A DNA stretch of 64,000 bases from an uncultured SAR86 cluster bacterium (GCA_902608115.1 CACLMT010000004.1:43969-107968), one strand, 5' to 3'. Positions 8,867 to 18,316 are shown, counted from the first letter of the stretch. Translations and numbers: made by a program. Notes: generated by a model not told the origin, from the sequence alone.

Positions 8867-9578
8867 AACGTCTCTCAGTTTTTAAAAATTTTTGGAGGCA
8901 ACTCTTAAATTCCTCTTCATTAAAATCTGGCCAAAGCGTTTCTATAAATTGAATCTCAGTATATGCCAAATGATATAAAAGAAAATTACTAATTCGATGA
9001 TCGCCCCCAGTTCGTATTAACAAATCTAACTCTTCTATTGGAGCTGATAAATAATCAAATATTGTAGAATCAGAAATTTTATCTGTTGATAAATTGCCAT
9101 TCATAATATCTTCGGCAATCAACTTAGTTGCTTGGATAATATCTGCTCTTCCTCCATACCCAAGAGCGATATTTAACTGCAAGTTAGGTTCATTAAATTG
9201 AGTATCCTTCTGGGCTTTTTCTATTGCCTGAATAACCTTTGGACCAAATGATAAAAAATCTCCAAAGAAATTTAAACTAATTTTTTGCTCAACTAAATCT
9301 GGGACCTGAGAATTAATTGCACTTATTATTAATTTTTTTATACCTAAAATTTCATTCTTTGGGCGAGACCAATTTTCCGTACTGAAAGCATAAAGACTAA
9401 GAGATTCAAGTTGAGCTTTTGCTGCCCTTTCAACAATTTGTCTAACCGTCTCCACGCCTTGTTCATGACCCTTTGAAACATTTAAATGATTCTTCTTGGC
9501 CCATCTTCCATTACCATCCATAATAATACCGACATTAATTCCTGAAAGATCAATTGGTGTTTTATTATTAATTGCCAT
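8847..9578 (-). CDS. uppS: UppS, undecaprenyl diphosphate synthase
   Basis: UppS is the cis-prenyltransferase that builds the C55 carrier lipid for peptidoglycan and O-antigen. The 243-residue protein has the family signature MDGNGRWAK at 20-28, with the catalytic Asp21 binding magnesium and diphosphate. RTGGDHRISNFL and the final RRFGAR motif are also present. It is read with frr upstream (18 bases away) and cdsA downstream (overlapping). Confidence 0.97.
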   Translation of the reverse strand: MAINNKTPIDLSGINVGIIMDGNGRWAKKNHLNVSKGHEQGVETVRQIVERAAKAQLESLSLYAFSTENWSRPKNEILGIKKLIISAINSQVPDLVEQKISLNFFGDFLSFGPKVIQAIEKAQKDTQFNEPNLQLNIALGYGGRADIIQATKLIAEDIMNGNLSTDKISDSTIFDYLSAPIEELDLLIRTGGDHRISNFLLYHLAYTEIQFIETLWPDFNEEEFKSCLQKFLKTERRFGARNI

Positions 9579-9596
9579 ATTGGCTGATAGGTTATT

Positions 9597-10151
9597 CTAG
9601 ATTTCTATTAAATCTTCTTCTTTTTTCTTAAGTTCTGCATCCACTAGACCAATAAAATAATCGGTTTCTTTTTGGACTAGATCTTCAATTCTCTTTAGAT
9701 CATCTTCAGAAAAGTTGCCTTCTTTATGCATTTCTTTTGCAGAATTATTAGCATCTCTACGAGTATTTCTAATTGAGATACGAGAATTCTCAGCTTCATT
9801 CTTTGCTTGCTTTATATATTCTTGCCTAGTTTCTTCAGTTAAAGCTGGCATAGTTACTCTTATCAAATCACCATTTGTATTAGGATTAAGGCCTAAATCT
9901 GCTTTCATAATTGCCTTTTCAATTTCCTCAATCAAAGATTTATCCCACGGAGAAATAGCCAAAGTTCTACCTTCTTCAACCGAAATATTTGATGTTTGAT
10001 TAATGGGTGTTTGATTGCCGTAATAGTCAATCTTTATATCATCTAAAATACTCGGATTTGCTCTCCCAGTTCGGATTTTATTAAATTCATGCAAAAGTGA
10101 TTGAAAGGCTTTTTGCATCTTTGGTTTCATTTGGTCAATTATTTCATTCAT
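9597..10151 (-). CDS. frr: Frr, ribosome recycling factor
   Basis: Frr splits the post-termination ribosome together with EF-G. The 184-residue protein is a standard length. KIRTGRANPSILD lies near residues 25-37 and the ISPWDKSLI stretch near 65-75. The long charged helices of the three-helix body follow, with RRDANN near residue 132. It follows pyrH with one base between stop and start, and precedes uppS. Confidence 0.97.
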   Translation of the reverse strand: MNEIIDQMKPKMQKAFQSLLHEFNKIRTGRANPSILDDIKIDYYGNQTPINQTSNISVEEGRTLAISPWDKSLIEEIEKAIMKADLGLNPNTNGDLIRVTMPALTEETRQEYIKQAKNEAENSRISIRNTRRDANNSAKEMHKEGNFSEDDLKRIEDLVQKETDYFIGLVDAELKKKEEDLIEI

Positions 10152-10152
10152 A

Positions 10153-10866
10153 TTAAGATATTAATGTTCCAATTTCTTCACCGCAAGCAATACTGCTCAA
10201 TGCATCTTTATGATTTATATTAAATACCTTCAATGGTAACCTATGATCTCTTGCAAGCGTTAAAGCTGTTGCGTCCATTACCTTCAAATTTTTCTGAATC
10301 GCTTCATCATATGAAACCTCTGAATAAAAAATAGCATTTGATACTTTTTCAGGGTCATCAGAATAAACTCCATCAACCCTAGTTGCTTTTAACATTATGT
10401 CAGACTGAGTCTCTATAGCCCTAAGACATCCGGCAGTATCGGTTGTAAAAAATGGATTTCCAGTTCCAGCTGTAAAAATAACGACAAAACCATTAGAAAG
10501 AAGCTGAATAGCTAAACGTCTATCAAAATGCTCTACTAGACCTGACATTGAGATTGCTGACATAATTCTTGTCTTTACCCCTGCTCTTTCCAAAGCATCT
10601 CTCAACGCAATTCCATTCATTACGGTAGCTAACATGCCCATATGGTCTCCTGCAACCCTATCCATTCCAGCTTTGCTTAGTTTTTCACCCCTAAATAAGT
10701 TTCCACCCCCAATCACAATACTGATTTCTGCACCTAATCCCTTGCAATCTTTTACAGAAGTAGCCATTTGATCAAGAATTTTGGGGTCTATACCATGTTC
10801 GTCATCTCCTGCAACAGCCTCTCCGCTAAATTTCACGAGAAGACGTTTATATGAAAGATCACTCAT
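10153..10866 (-). CDS. pyrH: PyrH, uridylate kinase
   Basis: PyrH phosphorylates UMP to UDP. It is the bacterial hexameric amino-acid-kinase-fold type, usually activated by GTP and inhibited by UTP. The 237-residue protein shows LVKFSGEA at 10-17, the glycine-rich [10 protein letters not shown] at about 51-60 and the [11 protein letters not shown] loop at about 135-145. The start codon shares one base with the tsf stop (TAATG), so translation is probably coupled. Confidence 0.97.
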   Translation of the reverse strand: MSDLSYKRLLVKFSGEAVAGDDEHGIDPKILDQMATSVKDCKGLGAEISIVIGGGNLFRGEKLSKAGMDRVAGDHMGMLATVMNGIALRDALERAGVKTRIMSAISMSGLVEHFDRRLAIQLLSNGFVVIFTAGTGNPFFTTDTAGCLRAIETQSDIMLKATRVDGVYSDDPEKVSNAIFYSEVSYDEAIQKNLKVMDATALTLARDHRLPLKVFNINHKDALSSIACGEEIGTLIS

Positions 10867-11720
10867 TATTTCAGTTGTTCAGCTACCTCAGTTGCAAAAT
10901 CTTTATTTTCTATCTCAATCCCTTCTCCAATCTTAAATCGAACATATTCTATAACTGAAGCATTGTTTTCATCTAACAGTTCTTGAATGGTCAACTCAGG
11001 ATTCTTAACAAATCCTTGTGTTACTAGAGTAACTTCAGATAAAAACCTCCTTACCTTCCCTTCAACCATTTTTTCCATAATAGCTTTATCTTTTCCAGAC
11101 TCTTCTGCTTGTGCGCTATAGATGGCTCGTTCTCTGGCCAACATTTCTGAATCAATATCTTCAGATGTTAAACCGCTTGGATTGGTTGCAGAAACCTGCA
11201 TAGCTAAATCTTTGGCTAATTCTTGATTGTCAGTATCGATTGAAACCAATGCTGCTAATTTACCGTCAGAATGTATATATGTACCTATAGAACCTCCTAC
11301 AGCAACATCAAGAGTCTTTAATCTTCGCAATTGAATATTCTCTCCAATTGATTGAATTAAGGCATGTCTTTCCTTTAAGAATTGCTCATTCAAATCATCG
11401 ACTGAATACACTTTTGTAGATTCAAGATATTTAGCAACATCTGAAGTAAAAGTTTTAAATTGTTCGTCCTTAGCTGCAAAGTCTGTTTCAGAATTAATTT
11501 CGATCAAACTAACATATTCAGAATTTATTGAAATTTTTAGCTCGCCCTCAGCGGCAACTCTTGATGCTTTCTTTTCAGCCTTTAGAGAGCTGTTTGCCCT
11601 CAATAGATCTAAAGCTTTATTTATATCACCACCTGTTTCAACTAAAGCTTTTTTACACTCCATCATACCAACACCTGACATGTCTCTTAGTTCTTTAACC
11701 TGATTGGCTGTAATACTCAT
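10866..11720 (-). CDS. tsf: EF-Ts, elongation factor Ts
   Basis: EF-Ts recharges EF-Tu with GTP. The 284-residue protein starts with the UBA-like domain and carries [13 protein letters not shown] sequence (here [13 protein letters not shown] at 14-26), followed by two core domains with [11 protein letters not shown] at about 79-89. It overlaps rpsB upstream by four bases (ATGA) and pyrH downstream by one. Its partner EF-Tu is encoded at 60217-61407. Confidence 0.97.
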   Translation of the reverse strand: MSITANQVKELRDMSGVGMMECKKALVETGGDINKALDLLRANSSLKAEKKASRVAAEGELKISINSEYVSLIEINSETDFAAKDEQFKTFTSDVAKYLESTKVYSVDDLNEQFLKERHALIQSIGENIQLRRLKTLDVAVGGSIGTYIHSDGKLAALVSIDTDNQELAKDLAMQVSATNPSGLTSEDIDSEMLARERAIYSAQAEESGKDKAIMEKMVEGKVRRFLSEVTLVTQGFVKNPELTIQELLDENNASVIEYVRFKIGEGIEIENKDFATEVAEQLK

Positions 11721-12694
11721 TTTTCTTCTTCAGATTCTATTTTTTCTTCTTCTGAAACTTCATCTTTTTTTTCTTCTTCTGAAACTTCATCTTTTTTTTC
11801 TACATCTGACTTTTCATCTTCAGACTCCTCTATATTATTTTCATCTTTATTTACTTCAATTTCAGATTCTTCAACTTCAATATCTTCTGGCTCACTCAAA
11901 GCAGCCTCCTCAACGAGGTTAAGAACCTTGCCAGAGGTTACAGAAACTTTTTTAACCTTTACCGCAGGAACTTGATCATCCTCAGATGGAATATTCAATA
12001 CTCCTCCTGATGAACTTGCTAAACCACGAGCACAAGCTTCAGATATCACTTTTGTAATTAATCTAATCGAACGAATTGCATCATCATTTCCTGGAATAAT
12101 ATGGTCTATACCATCAGGATCTGAATTAGTATCAACAAGGGCAATAATAGGAATACCCATCTTCTTTGCTTCTGTAACAGCAATCTTCTCATATGCTATA
12201 TCTACAACAAATAAAGCATCGGGAAGACCTTTCATTTCTTTGATTCCGCCAACACTTGCTTCTAACTTTGCATATTCTTTAGAAATATCTACATTTTCTT
12301 TTTTAGAGAGCTTATTTATTCTTCCTGAAGATTGAAGCTCTTCAATATCCAATAAGCGCCTAATAGAACCACGAATAGTTTTCCAGTTAGTTAGAGTGCC
12401 TCCAAGCCATCTCTTATCAACATACGGAAGACCAAGCTCAGATGCTGATTCTTTGATAGTCTTAGAAGCAGATCTTTTAGTACCAACAAAAAGAATTCTA
12501 TTACCTTTTGAGCATATCTCTTCAGCTTTAGATGCTGCCGCATTTAAGCATTCTTGAGTAATTTCAAGATCGATAATACTAATCTTCTTCCTTGTATCAA
12601 ATATATAGGATTCCATTTTGGGATTCCAAAATCTTTGCTGATGACCAAAATGAACTCCTGCATTTAACAGGTCTTTAATAGAAACAATACTCAC
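11717..12694 (-). CDS. rpsB: Ribosomal protein S2 with long acidic tail
   Basis: S2 binds late to the small ribosomal subunit and docks S1. The core (1 to about 235) is canonical, beginning with VSIKDLLNAGVHFGHQ and including RWLGGTLTNW at 95-104. The total of 325 residues is about 80 longer than E. coli S2. Residues 266-325 are almost all Glu, Asp, Lys and Ser, with a perfect tandem repeat KKDEVSEEE at 300-308 and 309-317. The start is GTG with GGAGG five bases upstream on the coding strand. It heads the rpsB-to-lpxB gene run. The tail could bind cations or proteins or stay disordered; its function is unknown. Confidence 0.96.
   Translation of the reverse strand: MSIVSIKDLLNAGVHFGHQQRFWNPKMESYIFDTRKKISIIDLEITQECLNAAASKAEEICSKGNRILFVGTKRSASKTIKESASELGLPYVDKRWLGGTLTNWKTIRGSIRRLLDIEELQSSGRINKLSKKENVDISKEYAKLEASVGGIKEMKGLPDALFVVDIAYEKIAVTEAKKMGIPIIALVDTNSDPDGIDHIIPGNDDAIRSIRLITKVISEACARGLASSSGGVLNIPSEDDQVPAVKVKKVSVTSGKVLNLVEEAALSEPEDIEVEESEIEVNKDENNIEESEDEKSDVEKKDEVSEEEKKDEVSEEEKIESEEEK
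11744..11797 (-). repeat. 27-bp exact tandem repeat (two copies) in rpsB
   Basis: Positions 11744-11770 and 11771-11797 are identical 27-base units, each encoding KKDEVSEEE in frame inside the S2 acidic tail. The unit length is a multiple of three, so replication slippage would add or remove nine residues without a frameshift. Similar but degraded Glu/Lys-rich sequence flanks it, suggesting older duplications. Confidence 0.95.
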
Positions 12695-12803
12695 AATTTC
12701 CTCCGGGGTTAGTACTCCAGCGCATCATAAAATTGACTCCATTAGAGCACCCCAATTCTAATCATCCTTGCGCCTTCGGGATTTTAAGTGAGGGTATTTT
12801 ATA
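12695..12803 (-). promoter_or_regulatory. rpsB promoter and structured 5' leader
   Basis: On the minus strand a TATAAAAT-type -10 box lies at 12796-12803 (core 12798-12803), with no convincing -35. The roughly 95-base leader that follows can pair GGGGTGCTC with GAGT..ACCCC just before the GGAGG ribosome site and the GTG start. Autogenous control of rpsB through its leader by S2 is known in gammaproteobacteria; that this leader does the same is inference. The dapB stop lies at 12820, so this short gap must also hold the end of the heat-shock operon. Confidence 0.5.
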
Positions 12804-12819
12804 TAAAAGTGACTTAGTA

Positions 12820-13494
12820 TTAAAGTCTTTTATTAAGGAAATCATCAAAAGAGAAAAGTCCTTCAGATTGAGTCAAAGTCCATTCTGCTGCTTGGATTGC
12901 TCCTGATGCAAAAATTTCTCTTGAGCTAGCAATATGTTGAAAACAAACATCGCCTTCTTTACCAGTTAGCTTGATTCTATGGATCCCAAACACTGATCCA
13001 AATCTAAATGATCTTATAACGATTGGTCTTTTTATTTTAAGCTCAGAAAACTCCTCTAAATAATTAAATAACTCAAGAGCAGTCCCTGATGGCGAATCAA
13101 TTTTTTTTGTATGGTGTATTTCAGTTATTTCACATTCAAAAATATCATTAGATTTCTGAATAAATGTTGAAATTAATTTCTTTAATTTGGCAATTCCCAT
13201 AGACATATTTGATGCCATTAATATAGGAATATCCTTTGATAAGTCCAACAACATATCTTGCTGGTCTTTGCTCAAACCCGTAGTACCAATAACAAGGGGT
13301 AATAAATTTTTATTACAATAATCTAATATTTCCTCAGTTACATCTGGTGAAGAAAAATCTATAAAAACAGCTCCGTCTGTTGGATCATCTTTAATGTCTT
13401 TATAATTTTGTAAAATAATAGAGGAATTAGATTTCACAGATTCTTGGATTGCATCACCCATGCTTCCATTAAATCCATTCAAAATAATTTTCAA
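12820..13494 (-). CDS. dapB: DapB, 4-hydroxy-tetrahydrodipicolinate reductase (short form)
   Basis: DapB reduces the cyclic intermediate of lysine and diaminopimelate synthesis with NAD(P)H. The 224-residue protein is about 45 shorter than E. coli DapB, close to the compact forms seen in some bacteria. The N-terminal nucleotide site is GFNGSMGD at 7-14. The catalytic region EIHHTKKIDSPSGTA holds His127-His128 and Lys131. It follows dnaJ by four bases and is the last gene of the grpE-dnaK-dnaJ run, an arrangement also known in Pseudomonas. Confidence 0.95.
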   Translation of the reverse strand: MKIILNGFNGSMGDAIQESVKSNSSIILQNYKDIKDDPTDGAVFIDFSSPDVTEEILDYCNKNLLPLVIGTTGLSKDQQDMLLDLSKDIPILMASNMSMGIAKLKKLISTFIQKSNDIFECEITEIHHTKKIDSPSGTALELFNYLEEFSELKIKRPIVIRSFRFGSVFGIHRIKLTGKEGDVCFQHIASSREIFASGAIQAAEWTLTQSEGLFSFDDFLNKRL

Positions 13495-13498
13495 TATT

Positions 13499-14608
13499 TT
13501 ATTCTTTGGTAAATAAATCAGTAGCTTGGTTAAAAGACTTCTTTATTGGATGGTGTTTATCAGACTCTGTAGATTCTGCAAAATCCTTTAAAATTTTTAA
13601 TTGGACTTTTGAAAGATTAACCGGAGTCTCGACAACCACTCTACACATTAAATCTCCTCTTCTTGAGCTCCTAACAGAAGATGCTCCTTTACCTTTAATT
13701 CTAAAAATTTTGCCCGTCTGAGTATAAGGTGGAATCTTAAGAGAAATTTTAGATTCTAAGCTAGGTACATTGATCGTCCCACCTAAAACAGCTGTCTCAA
13801 AAGGAATTGGCGCTTCAAAGTAAAGATCTCTTCCATCTCTTTCAAAAAGATTATTTGGAATAACTTTAATCGCAACATAAAGATCACCCCTATGACCGCC
13901 TTTTGCTGCACTACCCTCCCCAGTTAAGCGAACTTTATCACCATTATCAACTCCTGCTGGAATATTTACAGATAATGATTTTGTTTCTTCATTGACTCCA
14001 GTACCTCTGCATGCACTACAATGATCCTTAATGATTTTCCCTTCTCCTCTACAAACATTACAAGGTTGTTGAATTGAGAAAAAACCTTGTTGCATCCTAA
14101 CCTGTCCTAAACCATTACATTGACTGCAAGTTACTGGAGAAGTGCCTGGTTGTGCACCAGAACCAGAACAATCAGCACATAATTTATTAACAGGAATTCT
14201 AATGGTTTTTTTAAGCCCAAGAACCGCTTCCTTTAATGACAATTCAAGATTATATTGAAGATCTTGCCCCCTAGCAGATCTAGAAGATGAACGTCTACCC
14301 CCAAACACATCACCAAAAATATCGCCAAAAATATCGCCAAAATTAAAATCTTGAAACCCTTGGCCTGCACCTCCACCCATGCCTTGAACTCCAGCATGAC
14401 CAAATTGATCATATGCAGATTTCTTTTGAGAGTCTGAAAGGATCTCATATGCTTCGGCAGCTTCTTTAAATTTTTCATTAGCTTGAGGGTCATCCGGATT
14501 TCTATCTGGATGATATTTCATAGCTAATTTTTTAAAAGCTTTTTTGAGTTCTGCTTCTGAAGCGTTTCGAGAGACCCCTAAAACCTCATAATAGTCTCTC
14601 TTTGACAT
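13499..14608 (-). CDS. dnaJ: DnaJ, Hsp40 co-chaperone
   Basis: DnaJ delivers unfolded proteins to DnaK and triggers its ATPase. The 369-residue protein has the J-domain with HPD at 33-35, a Gly/Phe-rich linker (about 75-110) and four CxxCxGxG zinc repeats (about 145-215). The C-terminal substrate-binding and dimerisation domains follow. All the zinc cysteines are present. It lies four bases after dnaK. Confidence 0.98.
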   Translation of the reverse strand: MSKRDYYEVLGVSRNASEAELKKAFKKLAMKYHPDRNPDDPQANEKFKEAAEAYEILSDSQKKSAYDQFGHAGVQGMGGGAGQGFQDFNFGDIFGDIFGDVFGGRRSSSRSARGQDLQYNLELSLKEAVLGLKKTIRIPVNKLCADCSGSGAQPGTSPVTCSQCNGLGQVRMQQGFFSIQQPCNVCRGEGKIIKDHCSACRGTGVNEETKSLSVNIPAGVDNGDKVRLTGEGSAAKGGHRGDLYVAIKVIPNNLFERDGRDLYFEAPIPFETAVLGGTINVPSLESKISLKIPPYTQTGKIFRIKGKGASSVRSSRRGDLMCRVVVETPVNLSKVQLKILKDFAESTESDKHHPIKKSFNQATDLFTKE

Positions 14609-14611
14609 GAC

Positions 14612-16525
14612 TTACTTTTCTTCTTCTTTTACTTCTTCATACTCTGCATCTACGGTGTTTTCATCATTGCTAACATCTTCACTTTCACTAGCAGGCTGAG
14701 CATCTCCAGATTGCGGATACAATTTTTGGGTTAAAGGAGTCAAAATATCATTTAAATCTTTAGTTGATGACTCTATTGCTTCAAGACTATCTTCTTTAAT
14801 AGCGTCTTCGAGCTTTTTGGTTGCTGATTCTACAGACTCTTTCTCATCATCTGTTAATTTATCCCCTGATTCTGTCATTGTTTTTCTCGTAGCATGGACC
14901 AACATATCAGCGTTATTCTTAGCCTGTACTAAGGCTTCAAATTTCTTATCATCTTCAGCATTTGCTTCAGCATCTTTCACCATATTTTCAATATCTTCAT
15001 CAGATAAACCGCTTGAAGCTTTAATTACTATTGATTGTTCTTTTCCTGTGTTCTTATCTTTAGCGGCAACATTTAAAATACCATTTGCATCTAAATCAAA
15101 AGAAACCTCAATCTGTGGCGTACCTCTTGCGGCCGGAGGTATATCAGCAAGATTAAACTGTCCTAATGATTTATTCTGAGCTGCTTGTTTTCTCTCACCT
15201 TGAATAACATGAACAGTTACAGCTGATTGATTATCCTCTGCTGTGGAGAAAACCTGAGATTTTTGGGTTGGAATAGTAGTATTCTTTTCAATTAAAGGTG
15301 TGGCTATTCCTCCCAGAGTCTCAATACCTAAAGTTAAAGGTGTAACATCAAGCAACAATACATCTTTAGTATCACCTGATAACACCGAACCCTGAATTGC
15401 GGCACCAACAGCTACTGCTTCATCAGGATTTAGATCTTTTCTTGGTTCTTTACCAAAAAATTCTTTTACCTTTTGTTGAACCATAGGCATTCTAGTTTGT
15501 CCGCCTACCAAAAGAATTTCATTTATATCATTAACAGATAATTTTGCATCATCAAGAGCTAATTTTAATGGGCCCAAACTACGTTCAATTAAATCTTCAA
15601 CCAATGATTCTAACTTTGCTCTTGTGATCTTATGTACGAAGTGCTTGGGTCCAGAGCTGTCAGCAGTAATATATGGAAGGTTAATCTCAGTTTGATCAGA
15701 AGATGAAAGCTCAATTTTGGCTTTCTCGGCTGCCTCTTTTAAGCGCTGAAGGGCCATTGAATCACTTTTTAGATCAAAGCCTGATTCTTTTTTAAACTCA
15801 TCAACAAAATAATCAATTAATTTAAGATCAAAATCTTCTCCACCTAAAAATGTATCTCCATTAGTAGAAAGAACTTCAAATTGATGTTCGCCATCTACTT
15901 CTGAAATTTCAATAATTGAAATATCAAATGTTCCACCGCCTAGATCATAAATAGCAACGACAGAATCACCTGTATGCTTATCTAAACCATATGCTAAAGC
16001 TGCAGCAGTAGGTTCATTGATAATTCTTTTGACTTTTAGCCCGGCAATTTTTCCAGCATCTTTTGTGGCTTGCCTTTGAGAATCATTAAAATATGCAGGC
16101 ACTGTAATGACCGCTTCACTAACCTCATGACCTAAATATTCTTCTGCAGTTTTCTTCAATTTTTTTAAAACTTCAGCTGAAACTTGTGGAGGAGCTAATT
16201 TTTTATCTTCAACTTGAACCCATGCATCTCCATTATCAGCTTTAATGATCTGATAGGGAACCATATCCATATCCTTCTTCACTACATCATCATCAAACCT
16301 TCTACCGATCAATCTCTTGATTGCATATAGCGTTTTCTCGGGGTTTGTAACAGCTTGTCTTTTTGCTGGAGTTCCAACCAATATCTCATTATTATCCCCA
16401 TATCCAATCACAGAGGGTGTAGTCCTTCCTCCTTCTAAATTCTCTATAACCTTGGGTTGTTGGCCTTCAACAATCGCCAAGCAACTATTTGTTGTTCCTA
16501 AATCTATTCCTATAATTTTAGACAT
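14612..16525 (-). CDS. dnaK: DnaK, Hsp70 chaperone
   Basis: DnaK is the ATP-driven Hsp70 chaperone for nascent and stress-damaged proteins. The 637-residue protein has the nucleotide-binding domain with [10 protein letters not shown] at 5-14 and DLGGGTFD near 195. The [14 protein letters not shown] linker lies near 390-405, followed by the beta-sandwich substrate domain and helical lid. The C-terminus is the usual acidic disordered tail ending EEEK. It is preceded by grpE (ten bases) and followed by dnaJ. Confidence 0.99.
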   Translation of the reverse strand: MSKIIGIDLGTTNSCLAIVEGQQPKVIENLEGGRTTPSVIGYGDNNEILVGTPAKRQAVTNPEKTLYAIKRLIGRRFDDDVVKKDMDMVPYQIIKADNGDAWVQVEDKKLAPPQVSAEVLKKLKKTAEEYLGHEVSEAVITVPAYFNDSQRQATKDAGKIAGLKVKRIINEPTAAALAYGLDKHTGDSVVAIYDLGGGTFDISIIEISEVDGEHQFEVLSTNGDTFLGGEDFDLKLIDYFVDEFKKESGFDLKSDSMALQRLKEAAEKAKIELSSSDQTEINLPYITADSSGPKHFVHKITRAKLESLVEDLIERSLGPLKLALDDAKLSVNDINEILLVGGQTRMPMVQQKVKEFFGKEPRKDLNPDEAVAVGAAIQGSVLSGDTKDVLLLDVTPLTLGIETLGGIATPLIEKNTTIPTQKSQVFSTAEDNQSAVTVHVIQGERKQAAQNKSLGQFNLADIPPAARGTPQIEVSFDLDANGILNVAAKDKNTGKEQSIVIKASSGLSDEDIENMVKDAEANAEDDKKFEALVQAKNNADMLVHATRKTMTESGDKLTDDEKESVESATKKLEDAIKEDSLEAIESSTKDLNDILTPLTQKLYPQSGDAQPASESEDVSNDENTVDAEYEEVKEEEK

Positions 16526-16535
16526 AACTTTTTAC

Positions 16536-17114
16536 CTAATTTTTAATTACTGAAACTCTTGCTGGTCTTACAACTCTTTCATGTAATTCCCAGCCTCTTT
16601 GAAAAATATTTTCAATTTCATTATCTTGTTTTTTTAAATCCTTCGAAGTCATTACTGCCTCGTGCTTAATCGGATCAAATTGTTCATTAAGAGGATAGAT
16701 GGGTCTTATACCAAATTTATCAAGAGCAGATTCAAAAGACTTTAAAGTTAATTCAACCCCTTCTTTGTCTTCTTTGGATGATTTGTTAGAGAAATTGGTG
16801 AGAGCATGCTCTAAATTATCAACTACTGGCAGCAATTCAATAAGCAATTTCTCAATGCCATATTTATGAGCTTTTTCAACATCAGAAATATTGCGTTTAA
16901 ATGCATTATCAAGATCTGCTCGAGATCTTAATAAAGCCTCTTCTAAACCTTTCACCTTTTCATATAAATCTTCAGATCCTAACTCTAAATCTAGGTCTTC
17001 AACATCCTGTTCAACTAAATTTCCGTTACATGAAGACTCTTCAAGAATAGCTCTTTTATCAGTATTCTTAGACTTCTGATTCTTTATTTTATTAGCTTTT
17101 TTTTGCTTAGCCAT
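16536..17114 (-). CDS. grpE: GrpE, nucleotide exchange factor
   Basis: GrpE releases ADP from DnaK. The 192-residue protein has a lysine-rich N-terminus, a long coiled-coil helix (about 55-110) and a C-terminal beta domain with FGIRPIYPLNEQFDPIKHEA near 130-149, which contacts DnaK. It is the first gene of grpE-dnaK-dnaJ-dapB and has a sigma32-like promoter just upstream. Confidence 0.97.
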   Translation of the reverse strand: MAKQKKANKIKNQKSKNTDKRAILEESSCNGNLVEQDVEDLDLELGSEDLYEKVKGLEEALLRSRADLDNAFKRNISDVEKAHKYGIEKLLIELLPVVDNLEHALTNFSNKSSKEDKEGVELTLKSFESALDKFGIRPIYPLNEQFDPIKHEAVMTSKDLKKQDNEIENIFQRGWELHERVVRPARVSVIKN

Positions 17115-17134
17115 CTCTTACCTCAATAAGAGAT

Positions 17135-17166
17135 TATATTGGGATGACTTAGTATGACTTCAAGGG
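17135..17166 (-). promoter_or_regulatory. Sigma32-like heat-shock promoter of grpE
   Basis: On the minus strand CCCTTGAAG (17158-17166) is followed after about 14 bases by CCCAATATA (17135-17143). Together they match the sigma32 pattern CTTGAA - CCCCATNTA in spacing and core bases. The -10 region also contains TATAAT, so a sigma70 form may also read it, although the gap to TTGAAG would be a long 19 bases. The grpE start lies about 20 bases downstream of the -10. Confidence 0.65.
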
Positions 17167-17178
17167 TTTTAGAAATAT

Positions 17179-17589
17179 TTATTTATTGGGCTTAACATAC
17201 AACACCATGCTGTGATCAATAATCTGGTAGCCCTTCTCAGCTGCTATTTCGTCTTGACGTTTTTCAATTATTTCATCATGAAACTCTATAACATTACCAG
17301 TCTCAAGACAGACCATATGATCATGATGATCGTCGGGAGTAATCTCATATACTGCATGACCTTCTTCAAAATTGTGACGTATTACTATCCCGGCTGATTC
17401 AAATTGCGTCAAAACCCTATAGATAGTTGCAAGACCCACGTCCTCTCCAGAATTAATAAGTTGTTTATAAATTTCTTCAGCGCTTAGGTGACGATTATGG
17501 TCAGATGATTCTAGGGCTTCCAAAATTCGTATTCTTGGAAGAGTGGCTTTTAAACCTGCTTTTTTTAATTCAGTATTTTCTTTACTCAT
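17179..17589 (-). CDS. fur: Fur, ferric uptake regulator
   Basis: Fur is an iron-sensing repressor that binds DNA as a dimer when loaded with Fe(II). The 136-residue protein has the winged-helix domain with LKATLPRIRILEAL at 13-26 and VGLATIYRVLTQFE at about 56-69. The HHDHMVC metal-site motif follows near residues 92-98. The C-x-x-C of E. coli Fur is reduced to one cysteine (CLETG), as also seen in Pseudomonas Fur, so this is not a defect. It is divergent from bamE with only 45 bases between the starts. Confidence 0.97.
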   Translation of the reverse strand: MSKENTELKKAGLKATLPRIRILEALESSDHNRHLSAEEIYKQLINSGEDVGLATIYRVLTQFESAGIVIRHNFEEGHAVYEITPDDHHDHMVCLETGNVIEFHDEIIEKRQDEIAAEKGYQIIDHSMVLYVKPNK

Positions 17590-17634
17590 GAACTTTTCGA
17601 TGTATCCTCTTTCAAAGTATAATCAAATCATCTC
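17590..17634. promoter_or_regulatory. Shared fur/bamE divergent promoter region
   Basis: The 45-base gap holds TATAAT on the plus strand (17618-17623) pointing to bamE, and TATACT on the minus strand (17616-17621) pointing to fur; the two share bases. No clear -35 or Fur box is visible. With the plus-strand -10 ending at 17623, the bamE transcript would start only a few bases before its ATG. The divergent fur-bamE (omlA) layout with overlapping promoters is known from Pseudomonas. Confidence 0.5.
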
Positions 17635-17979
17635 ATGAAGCAATTAGCTAAACCATTTTTTATTATAATTATTTCCCTATATAGCTTTTACGGGTGCTCA
17701 ACCTTTGCTCCATACAAAGTACCTGTTCTGCAAGGAAATATTCTTCAAGATAAGGATGTGGAACAATTGGTTAAAGGTCTAACAAAAGATCAAGTCCAAT
17801 ACCTTTTAGGGACTCCGCTTCTTAATAGCCCAGTTCATCAAACTAGATGGGATTATTTTTATTCGGTAAATATAGGGGACATTACTTTAGGTGAAAGAAA
17901 GCTTTCTTTACAATTTAATGATGAAGAGAAGCTTGAGAGCTGGATCCTAGAAGAAATAAATCTTTCACAAAATCAATAA
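17635..17979 (+). CDS. bamE: BamE, outer-membrane assembly lipoprotein
   Basis: BamE is a small lipoprotein of the Bam complex that contacts BamA and BamD. The 114-residue protein has a signal peptide and lipobox ending FYGC, with the lipidated Cys21. The SmpA/OmlA domain follows with KDQVQYLLGTPLL near 51-63 and WDYFYS near 75-80. No Shine-Dalgarno sequence is evident before the ATG, and no alternative start keeps the signal peptide. It converges on rnfH with two bases between the genes. Confidence 0.95.
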   Translation: MKQLAKPFFIIIISLYSFYGCSTFAPYKVPVLQGNILQDKDVEQLVKGLTKDQVQYLLGTPLLNSPVHQTRWDYFYSVNIGDITLGERKLSLQFNDEEKLESWILEEINLSQNQ

Positions 17980-17981
17980 TT

Positions 17982-18269
17982 TTATATCTTTTTAGCTCTT
18001 TCTTTTCTTCTTTCTTTGGGGTCTTGGTTTAATGGTTTATATATCTCCAATCTTTCACCATATGCCATTCTAAAATTACAGGGTAATGGTTTAAATTTTC
18101 CATCTAGCTCCTCACCATTAACTCCAATTCTTATTGGGTACTCTAAAGATTCAAGTATTTTTTTGATCTCTTGAAATCCTAACACTTCTTCAGCTGTAAT
18201 ACTCTCAGAAACATCCAGTTCTTTCAAAATAGAATTATTCTTTCCTTGATATGCGAAATAAATCTTCAT
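17982..18269 (-). CDS. rnfH: RnfH-family ubiquitin-fold protein
   Basis: This 95-residue beta-grasp protein belongs to the RnfH (RatB, UPF0125) family, whose function is not settled. The recognisable end is GERLEIYKPLNQDPKERR (about 71-88), the family hallmark. In most gammaproteobacteria the gene sits in smpB-ratA-rnfH-bamE. Here bamE and rnfH are kept side by side, but ratA is missing and two membrane-protein genes separate rnfH from smpB. Confidence 0.88.
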   Translation of the reverse strand: MKIYFAYQGKNNSILKELDVSESITAEEVLGFQEIKKILESLEYPIRIGVNGEELDGKFKPLPCNFRMAYGERLEIYKPLNQDPKERRKERAKKI

Positions 18270-18316
18270 TTTAAAAGCTGATCTGAAAATACTTGAACAA
18301 ACCTTTGAAACATAAA

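Noticed and set aside
11704..11922. Plus-strand Leu/Phe-rich frame opposite the rpsB tail
   Set aside because: It is the shadow of the Glu/Lys repeat codons of S2 read on the other strand; no ribosome site or homology.
17590..17634. Fur-binding box in the fur/bamE gap
   Set aside because: No 19-base GATAAT-type inverted repeat is visible, only AT-rich sequence.
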